NCBI GenBank assembly: GCA_002084135.1
Contig: MUIB01000089.1
Location: 1-38,087 of the forward strand
Direction: 5' to 3'
From: Spirochaeta sp. LUC14_002_19_P3
Lineage (GTDB): Bacteria > Spirochaetota > Spirochaetia > DSM-2461
DNA length: 38,087 bases
The translations under genes were made by a program, and so were the position numbers. Of this stretch, positions 26,764 to 32,003 are shown piece after piece; the first letter of the stretch is position 1, and each line of letters opens with the position of its first letter. Under the pieces are notes generated by a model, which saw only the letters and a list, made by a program, of their open reading frames with translations, searched no databases and had not been told where the DNA came from.

Positions 26764-26811
26764 AAGCAGGAAGCCGGATAATTTGTATATTATCCGGCTT
26801 CCTGCTTTTTT
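26764..26811 (+). terminator. strong hairpin terminator between ssb and the hypothetical gene
   Basis: A perfect 19-bp stem (26764-26782 with 26789-26807) has a 6-nt loop and a T-run on the plus strand. On the minus strand, the direction of ssb, the sequence after the stem is only weakly T-rich. It may still stop most ssb transcripts. Confidence 0.75.
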
Positions 26812-26815
26812 AGCA

Positions 26816-27220
26816 CTAATATGCGGGTACAGCCTCCTTTCTCACAGTTCTTTCATTTCTACTGGATTCAGAAGCGGATGTGTCTTCAGCCCGCGGCCGG
26901 GTTTGAAATTCGACATGCTCGCCGACAATATGAACCCGCGAACGCGGTGAGCCGTCCGTGTTTGTCCAGCGATCCTGCTTGAGCCTGCCTACTACGCGCA
27001 CTCCGCGGCCTTTGGCGAGATACTCCTGACAGGTTTCCGCCAACCGTGCCCACACCTCGACATCGAAAAAGCCCACTTCTTCCTGCCGTCCGTCATCAGA
27101 CTTGTAGTACCGGTTTGAAGCCACGGTGAAATGGCATACCGCCGTTCCTTTGGGAGTCTTTTTGAACTCCGGGTCCTTGGTGAGATTCCCCTCAAGAATG
27201 ATGGAATTAAGATTGTTCAT
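26816..27220 (-). CDS. ssb: single-stranded DNA-binding protein
   Basis: OB-fold SSB of 134 aa that coats single-stranded DNA in replication and repair. NSIILEGNLTKDPEFKKTP and GTAVCHFTVASNRYY match the SSB start. EVGFFDVEVWARLAETCQEYLAKG and VRVVGRLKQDRW follow in order. The C-terminal tail is short and ends EAVPAY, not the usual acidic DDDIPF tip that recruits partner proteins. It may therefore be a specialised or second SSB. AGGAGG lies 5-6 bp before ATG. A structured leader precedes it. Confidence 0.93.
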   Translation of the reverse strand: MNNLNSIILEGNLTKDPEFKKTPKGTAVCHFTVASNRYYKSDDGRQEEVGFFDVEVWARLAETCQEYLAKGRGVRVVGRLKQDRWTNTDGSPRSRVHIVGEHVEFQTRPRAEDTSASESSRNERTVRKEAVPAY

Positions 27221-27335
27221 CGCTTACCTCCTATTGTTAAGCGTTTACATGATATTTCAGGGCTTATTACCCTGAATATGCGGGCATATCCATGCACCCG
27301 CGAACACCTCCAAAAAAAATTTTTGGAAGCGTCTA

Positions 27336-27364
27336 TATATATAGACTGCGAGTAAGGGCTTCAA
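27336..27364 (-). promoter_or_regulatory. possible ssb promoter
   Basis: On the minus strand TTGAAG (27364-27359), a 17-bp spacer and TATATA (27341-27336). It would give an ssb leader of about 110 nt. That leader can fold into hairpins such as TTCAGGG/CCCTGAA (around 27256-27276) and GCGGG/CCCGC. Confidence 0.45.
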
Positions 27365-27420
27365 AATTCAAAAATTATAAAAAAAAATGAAAAATTTTCA
27401 AATAAATGAGAATTCAGGGA

Positions 27421-27491
27421 GAATTTTGCGGCAGAACCATCAGAATGCTTACTGTAATTGACATGTACAGCCGGGAAAGTCTGGCCGTTGG
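27421..27491 (+). pseudogene. remnant of an IS3-family transposase (OrfB integrase core)
   Basis: One frame reads EFCGRTIRMLTVIDMYSRE followed by SLAVG. This matches the conserved beta-strand segment of IS3-type DDE transposases (LTVIDxYSRE-LA). Nothing before or after continues the protein. The 3' side runs straight into the 7-bp repeats. Confidence 0.6.
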
Positions 27492-27506
27492 GGAGGGGGG
27501 AGATTT

Positions 27507-27541
27507 GAGAATTGAGAATTGAGAATTGAGAATTGAGAATT
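27507..27541 (+). repeat. tandem array of 5 x GAGAATT
   Basis: Five perfect 7-bp units. It lies in non-coding DNA beside an IS remnant and a dispersed repeat, so no coding or phase-variation role is evident. Confidence 0.9.
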
Positions 27542-27551
27542 GGGGACGGGG

Positions 27552-27638
27552 GATTGGATGTGGTCTTCTTAAAAAAGATTGTCTCTTGAAGCTTTTCGCC
27601 TGCCTGCCGAAGCCTCGGCACAGGCAGGTGGTTCCAAA
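27552..27638. repeat. dispersed repeat R2, extended copy 2
   Basis: Inverted copy of 134-220. It shares the ATGTGGTCTTCTT and GATTGTCTCTTGAAGC tail, the palindromic core GCCGAAGCCTCGGC and the GGTGGTTCCAA flank. It lies 15 bp from the stop of the guanylyltransferase gene. Confidence 0.8.
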
Positions 27639-27652
27639 CATCCCCATCCGTG

Positions 27653-28723
27653 TCAATCCGTGCCCATTTCATCTTTACCTGCCGCATCCCTTACAAGCTG
27701 GGATTTCCCCCTACGGCAAATCAGTATCCGGTCGTTAGCAGAGACAACGATAAGATTTTCAACTCCGCACAAGGCCACCGGGCGATCAGCATAGACAAAG
27801 TTTCCATTGGACTCACAGGTATAGACTGGCGCATTCGGTGATATATTCAAATCGGCTATAACATCCCAGCTTCCTACATCGTTCCACTGGAATTGTGCTT
27901 TTACCATCTGTATTCTGGAAGTTTTTTCCATTACCGTGTAGTCCACGGATAGAGACGGACAGTTCTGATAGCGGGTTCGCAGTTCCTGAGTCGGCTCCAA
28001 TAGCAGTATGCCGCTCTCTTCACGCCGCTTGAACCAGGCATGTTCCGGAGTTTCAAATGCCGCGGCAACTTCGGGGCTGCATATCCGCAGTTCCTCCATG
28101 AAGACCGTATTGACATAGGTAAAAAGACCCGCGTTCCAGAAATACCGGCCTGAATCGAAGTATTTCTTGGCGGTTTGCTCATCGGGTTTTTCCCTGAAGG
28201 AAAGCACTTCAAAACCGCTGCCCACGGCATTGCCGACTTCGATGTAGCCGTATCCCGAAGCGGGATGGGTGGGGACAATGCCGTAAGGAACAATGAAGCC
28301 TTTACGGGCCTCAATCGATGCGGCTTCCACGGAAGCCGAAAAAGATTCAATCGGGGAGATAAGATGATCCGCCGCCATAACCAGGCTTGTTTCCTGCCGC
28401 TTTCCATCCAAACCCATCCAGGCCGCGGCCAGAGCCAGGGCGGGGGCGGTATTGCGTGCCATCGGCTCCGCTAGTATAACAATGCGTTCTCTGAGATTTT
28501 TTTCCATGTCCCGACATTCGTCCAGCATCGCCGCCGTACAATCTTCGTGGGTTACAACACAGACAGTTCCTTTCATGCCTAAAGCAAATGCTCTCTTTAG
28601 GGTTAAGCGGAATAAACTCCGATTACCGCCTACCTTCATAAACTGCTTTGGCCGGGCACCCAGAGAAGCAGGCCAAAGCCGTTTCCCCGCACCGCCAGCC
28701 ATAATAATAACATTTTCAACCAT
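27653..28723 (-). CDS. mannose-1-phosphate guanylyltransferase
   Basis: Makes GDP-mannose from GTP and mannose 1-phosphate for surface polysaccharides. The protein is 356 aa, without the isomerase domain of longer fusion enzymes. The nucleotide-binding signature IMAGGAGKRLWPAS and RPKQFMKVGG lies at the N-terminus. Next come LAEPMARNTAPALALAA and AADHLISPIESF. FREKPDEQTAKKY and FWNAGLF complete the transferase core, and WNDVGSWD is conserved near residue 285. The last ~10 codons (KDEMGTD) are encoded by CATCCGTG-type dispersed repeat sequence, so the C-terminus may have been replaced. The ATG has GGGGAG about 12 bp upstream. Confidence 0.92.
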   Translation of the reverse strand: MVENVIIMAGGAGKRLWPASLGARPKQFMKVGGNRSLFRLTLKRAFALGMKGTVCVVTHEDCTAAMLDECRDMEKNLRERIVILAEPMARNTAPALALAAAWMGLDGKRQETSLVMAADHLISPIESFSASVEAASIEARKGFIVPYGIVPTHPASGYGYIEVGNAVGSGFEVLSFREKPDEQTAKKYFDSGRYFWNAGLFTYVNTVFMEELRICSPEVAAAFETPEHAWFKRREESGILLLEPTQELRTRYQNCPSLSVDYTVMEKTSRIQMVKAQFQWNDVGSWDVIADLNISPNAPVYTCESNGNFVYADRPVALCGVENLIVVSANDRILICRRGKSQLVRDAAGKDEMGTD

Positions 28724-28812
28724 AATTTTAAAAATCTCCCCGCTTGAAGACTTAACATTTCATGCAAATCAGAGTATCATTGCCATATTACTAATTATTA
28801 CAAGGAATGAAT

Positions 28813-29889
28813 ATGCCTTTTAAGCTTTCAATTTACCCTTGGGTGCATTGTTGTCGGTGCAATGATAATCAATGGAAAGGGGAATTCATAGAGCATGAAC
28901 ATTGTTCGCCGGAGGAAGAGGCGCGGCTTGGCGCAGAGGATGATTTGCTAACCCGCAGAAATCATATTCCCGGTGTGCCGATGGTGAATTTTACCAGCCA
29001 GTACGGACTGGGCTGTTTCGAGGGATTAAAAGCCTATCCTCAGAAAGACGGAACACTCAAGCTGTTCAGGCCGGAACGAAACTGTGCGAGAATGGCCGTT
29101 TCCATGCGCGGTTTGCGTATGCCCCCCATACCAGAAGACCTTCTTCTTGAAACTATATTTGAAATTGTTCGCCGCAATAAGGTTTTGGGATTCGCTCCAG
29201 AGTACGATGCAGCCTGGGAAAAGGATATATGGCAGAATGCCGCAACTGTGTATGTTCGCCCCTTCGCGATATCCGAGCCGGGTATCGGGGTGAACCTTTC
29301 TGTCACGCCTTGGGTTATTACAATATGCACCACGGTATCCGCTTATTTCCGACTGGGTGAAAATAACGCGGTGGTATCCAAAAGGATACGGGCCACTCCC
29401 GGCGGAACAGGCTGGATTAAAACCGCCGCCAACTATGTTACCTCTACTCTGGCTAAAGCCGAAGCCTTAGACGAAGGGTATATGGAAGCCATTTTTCTTG
29501 ACTGCACAACAGGAAAAAATATCGAGGAAGGATCATCCTGCAATTTTTTTGCTGTATTGAAAGACGGCACTGTTGTAACTCCCGAGCTGCACGACACCAT
29601 TCTTCCAGGCATAACCCGCGATTCCGTAATGGTTTTGGCCCGGGACATGGGCATGAAAACGCAGGAAAGAGACCTCTCTCTGGAAGAGGTATTCGATGAT
29701 GCTTCTGAATGCTTCGTTACGGGCACTGCGGCCGGTGTTACTCCGCTGAGTTCCATTACCCGCGAAGGAAAAACAAAACGCTTTGCCAGCCTTGAAGCGG
29801 ATTCCGTTTCCAACCGCTTTCTCAAGCAATTAAAAGGCATTCAATTCGGTGCCCTTAGCGACAAGCATGGCTGGATGCGGGATGTTTAG
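28813..29889 (+). CDS. ilvE: branched-chain amino acid aminotransferase
   Basis: Fold type IV PLP aminotransferase for valine, leucine and isoleucine, 358 aa. GLGCFEGLKAYPQKDG and LKLFRPERNCARM form the N-terminal domain, WIKTAANYVTS carries the PLP Lys203, and EGSSCNFFAVLKDG and LPGITRDSV are the family cofactor-loop motifs. ATG 28813 is preferred over ATG 28807, because AAGGA is adjacent to 28807 but 6 bp from 28813. It diverges from the guanylyltransferase gene and stands alone. Confidence 0.93.
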   Translation: MPFKLSIYPWVHCCRCNDNQWKGEFIEHEHCSPEEEARLGAEDDLLTRRNHIPGVPMVNFTSQYGLGCFEGLKAYPQKDGTLKLFRPERNCARMAVSMRGLRMPPIPEDLLLETIFEIVRRNKVLGFAPEYDAAWEKDIWQNAATVYVRPFAISEPGIGVNLSVTPWVITICTTVSAYFRLGENNAVVSKRIRATPGGTGWIKTAANYVTSTLAKAEALDEGYMEAIFLDCTTGKNIEEGSSCNFFAVLKDGTVVTPELHDTILPGITRDSVMVLARDMGMKTQERDLSLEEVFDDASECFVTGTAAGVTPLSSITREGKTKRFASLEADSVSNRFLKQLKGIQFGALSDKHGWMRDV

Positions 29890-29935
29890 CGTCTTGCGGC
29901 ACCCTTTTAGCCGCAGGGAGCCAGGGGAATTGCAT

Positions 29936-29963
29936 CGGAAAACTCCAAAAATGGAGTTTTCCG
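29936..29963. terminator. bidirectional hairpin between ilvE and the FTR gene
   Basis: CGGAAAACTCC (29936-29946) pairs with GGAGTTTTCCG (29953-29963) around AAAAAT. The 11-bp stem lies between two convergent genes. Neither side has a long T-run. Confidence 0.65.
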
Positions 29964-29979
29964 AGCTTCCCAATTCTTC

Positions 29980-30291
29980 TTACTTGCCAGACTTAAGTTG
30001 CCTGTCGGGAATGCTTTCCGGCTCTTTTCCCAAAGCGGCCACTTCCTCTGTAACAAACAGCCCGCAATAGCATTGTCCGTATTCCGTCATATCGGCATGA
30101 GCGTAAACACAGGGACAAATAATATCCTTGTCTTTTGCCTCATCTGTATCGCGGCAGGGACAAAAAAGAGCACCATAAATAACGAGATTCTGTTCCAGGC
30201 CAGTCTCAATCAATTCCCGAAAATCCTTTAAGGGCTGTACTGTCCAGTTGTGTTTCTTTGCAATCTGTTCAATCTGACTTGATATTTCCAT
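29980..30291 (-). CDS. ferredoxin:thioredoxin reductase, catalytic subunit
   Basis: 4Fe-4S disulfide reductase that passes ferredoxin electrons to thioredoxin-like proteins. The 103-aa protein shows the three diagnostic pairs: CPC (44-46), CPC (59-61) and CYC (74-76). In plant-type FTR the cluster uses the first Cys of pair 1, both of pair 2 and the first of pair 3, and the redox disulfide joins the other two. The usual CHC is CYC here. No variable subunit gene is present, as in other non-photosynthetic FTRs. The start is set at ATG 30291, two bases after the glutaredoxin-like stop; the frame is open to GTG 30318, inside that gene. Confidence 0.88.
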   Translation of the reverse strand: MEISSQIEQIAKKHNWTVQPLKDFRELIETGLEQNLVIYGALFCPCRDTDEAKDKDIICPCVYAHADMTEYGQCYCGLFVTEEVAALGKEPESIPDRQLKSGK

Positions 30292-30293
30292 GA

Positions 30294-30593
30294 TTAAAAG
30301 TAAATCTCCTTTTCCCACTGCTGTTTATTAAAGCCTACCAGAATTGTGCTATCATTAAGTACCAGGCTTGGATAAGCGGGAGGCTTTCCAAATTTTTCTT
30401 TAAACTCGTTTTTAATGGCCAGTTTATCTTCTTTTGGAATTGTATCCATATCAAGATAGCGAAACGCGAGTTTCCTGGCACTTAAGTATCCTCTGGCTCG
30501 AACACAGTGCACACACGTGGTAAGGCTGAACAATGTAAGATTCTTAACCTTACCGCTTCCGGCGGCCACAATCCAGTAATTATTATCGAACAT
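30294..30593 (-). CDS. glutaredoxin-like protein
   Basis: About 99 aa with a thioredoxin fold. The N-terminal strand LTLFSLTTC leads into the redox motif Cys27-Val-His-Cys30, and YPSLVLND holds the cis-Pro loop. ATG 30593 is favoured because AGGAA precedes it at good spacing; ATG 30605 has its GGAG too close. It is co-transcribed with the FTR catalytic subunit, so it is likely a substrate of that enzyme rather than of glutathione. It is set back-to-back with thioredoxin. Confidence 0.8.
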   Translation of the reverse strand: MFDNNYWIVAAGSGKVKNLTLFSLTTCVHCVRARGYLSARKLAFRYLDMDTIPKEDKLAIKNEFKEKFGKPPAYPSLVLNDSTILVGFNKQQWEKEIYF

Positions 30594-30638
30594 AGACTTC
30601 CTCATTCTCCAGAGGTATCATTAATATGACCTTTTTAC

Positions 30639-30644
30639 TATAAT
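30639..30644 (+). promoter_or_regulatory. -10 box of a probably leaderless thioredoxin promoter
   Basis: A perfect TATAAT ends 6 bp before the thioredoxin ATG, so transcription should begin at or next to the A of the start codon. No Shine-Dalgarno sequence is present. The -35 region (TATCAT at 17 bp) is poor. Confidence 0.5.
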
Positions 30645-30650
30645 CAACGA

Positions 30651-30980
30651 ATGAAAAATATTCAAGCCATTGAAGAATTTCAGGCACTGATCCGTGGAGA
30701 AATGCCTTTTTGCGCGGTTTTTTCTGCGGATTGGTGTAAGGACTGCCTGGTTATAAAGACCGTACTCAAGGAAATTGAAGAAGAGTACCGGGGAAAATAC
30801 ACCTTTGCGGTTGTAGACCGGGACAAATTTATAGATATTTGCCATGAGTACGATGTGCTGGGCATACCCAGTTTCATTATTTTCAAATCGGGGAAAGCCC
30901 TCAGCACCTTCATTAGTTCCAGGAGAAAAACCAGAAAGGAAATTACAGATTTCCTTGATAATGCGGCTGCCGGGCAGTAA
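30651..30980 (+). CDS. thioredoxin-family protein
   Basis: Thioredoxin fold, 109 aa. SADWCKDC gives the active site Cys29-Lys-Asp-Cys32, a variant of WCGPC. YDVLGIPSFIIFKSG carries the cis-Pro loop, and the terminal helix is present. It lacks a signal peptide, so it is cytosolic. Divergent from the FTR/glutaredoxin pair, it is the natural electron acceptor of that FTR. No ribosome site is visible upstream, in line with a leaderless transcript. Confidence 0.88.
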   Translation: MKNIQAIEEFQALIRGEMPFCAVFSADWCKDCLVIKTVLKEIEEEYRGKYTFAVVDRDKFIDICHEYDVLGIPSFIIFKSGKALSTFISSRRKTRKEITDFLDNAAAGQ

Positions 30981-30981
30981 A

Positions 30982-30996
30982 GGGCACCTCTAAAGC
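30982..30996 (+). repeat. TIR element end F (solo terminus)
   Basis: GGGCACCTCTAAAGC, a single TIR terminus, begins one base after the thioredoxin TAA, in the 30-bp gap to the convergent ThrH gene. Confidence 0.7.
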
Positions 30997-31010
30997 AGCC
31001 TAAACGTTTT

Positions 31011-31619
31011 CTATGCGGATTGTATGAAACCACGAATGCCCTGAAGCAGCGATTCATGGGTGTCGGCCACGGGAAAATGAGGGTATTCCTTCCTTATGGC
31101 CTCGGGTGCCCGAAAAAACATTCCGGCATGGGCGGCCTTAAGCATGGAAACATCATTATAAGAATCCCCGGCGGCAAAAACCTGCAGGCCCATGGCCCGC
31201 AAACTTTCCACGGCCTTACGCTTTCCGTCCTGCTGACGCAGCCTGTATCCGACAATACGGCCACCGTTGTCCACCTCCAGAGTGTTGCAGAACAGCGTAG
31301 GCCAATCCAGCTTCTTCATAAGGGGGGCGGCAAATTGTTCAAAAGTATCCGAAAGTATAATGAGCTGAGTTTCTGACCGCAGCTTCGCGGTAAACTCGGC
31401 CGCTCCATCCAGAGGCTCAAGACCGGCAATAACGGCCTGAATATCGCCAAGGTGAATCTTCTCCCTGTCGAGAATCTTCAACCGGTAATTCATGAGTTCA
31501 TCGTAATCGCTTATATCCCTGGTAGTGAGCTTAAGTTCGTCCAGTTTGGTTTTTTGAGCAACCGCAATCCAAATTTCCGGAACAAGAACTCCTTCCAGGT
31601 CCAGGCAAACCACTTCCAT
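31011..31619 (-). CDS. thrH: ThrH-type phosphoserine phosphatase / homoserine phosphotransferase
   Basis: HAD-superfamily enzyme of 202 aa. The N-terminal motif CLDLEGVLVPEIWIA is characteristic of ThrH, with DLE instead of DxD. ILSDTFEQF is the second motif, and AAGDSYNDVSMLKAAHAG is the Mg-binding end motif. Known ThrH dephosphorylates phosphoserine and can move the phosphate to homoserine, linking serine and threonine synthesis. AAGGAG lies 6-7 bp before ATG. Confidence 0.9.
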   Translation of the reverse strand: MEVVCLDLEGVLVPEIWIAVAQKTKLDELKLTTRDISDYDELMNYRLKILDREKIHLGDIQAVIAGLEPLDGAAEFTAKLRSETQLIILSDTFEQFAAPLMKKLDWPTLFCNTLEVDNGGRIVGYRLRQQDGKRKAVESLRAMGLQVFAAGDSYNDVSMLKAAHAGMFFRAPEAIRKEYPHFPVADTHESLLQGIRGFIQSA

Positions 31620-31729
31620 AAATGCTCCTTTGAGAGTGTTATCAAGGGGTATCTTACCCTAAAAATGCGGGTGCGTCTATGTATCTGAAGGGAGGCCTGG
31701 GGAGGCTGTATGAACCACACCGGGGGTGT

Positions 31730-31766
31730 AACCACCTGCCTGCGCCGAGGCTTCGGCAGGCAGGCG
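31730..31766. repeat. dispersed repeat R2, core copy 3
   Basis: AACCACCTGCC, palindrome GCCGAGGCTTCGGC, then AGGCAGGCG. Only the core is present; the 45-bp tail of copies 1 and 2 is absent. Confidence 0.85.
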
Positions 31767-31882
31767 AATGGGCACGGATAGGGTCTTTTGGAGAGGAAGC
31801 GGGATGCAGCTCGGCTGGCCCATAAACTTTGAAACTTATCCAAAATCAACGATTACAGGACTAGCACTTTAATCTTTAGCAA

Positions 31883-31992
31883 TTTTCGCGTCTTTCGCGC
31901 CTTTCGCGGTTAAAACAAAAGGATTTTAGATATATTATACGAATTGTAGATACACCCCTTCGCGATTTTCGCGCCTTTCGCGGTTAGAAACA
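31883..31992 (+). repeat. pair of TTTCGCG direct repeats
   Basis: Two blocks share TTTTCGCG and CGCCTTTCGCGGTTA, at 31883-31915 and 31959-31992. The second ends within the mod leader, at the CAGGAGA ribosome site. Function unknown. Confidence 0.7.
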
Positions 31993-32003
31993 GGAGATTT
32001 ACA

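Larger units (their letters stand above)
27221..27652. other. intergenic region between ssb and the guanylyltransferase gene
   Basis: 430 bp. In order: the ssb leader with several hairpins (27240-27330) and a possible promoter (27336-27364), an AT-rich stretch, and a decayed IS3 transposase piece (27421-27491). After these come a 7-bp tandem array (27507-27541) and a dispersed repeat (27552-27638). No intact gene is present. Confidence 0.7.
31620..32003. other. intergenic region upstream of the Type III methyltransferase
   Basis: 384 bp without a gene. It contains a core copy of dispersed repeat R2 (31730-31766) and two copies of a TTTCGCG-rich direct repeat (31883-31915, 31959-31992). AT-rich sequence between them (TATATTATAC near 31930) could hold a -10 box for mod. 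The GC-rich stretch 31765-31830 shows no recognisable protein. Confidence 0.6.

Noticed and set aside
27507-27541. CRISPR-like array
   Set aside because: Repeats are 7 bp with no spacers; this is a simple tandem repeat.
28763-28795. possible leader peptide MQIRVSLPYY ahead of ilvE
   Set aside because: It includes Ile, Val and Leu codons, but only one each. There is no ribosome site and no terminator hairpin before ilvE.
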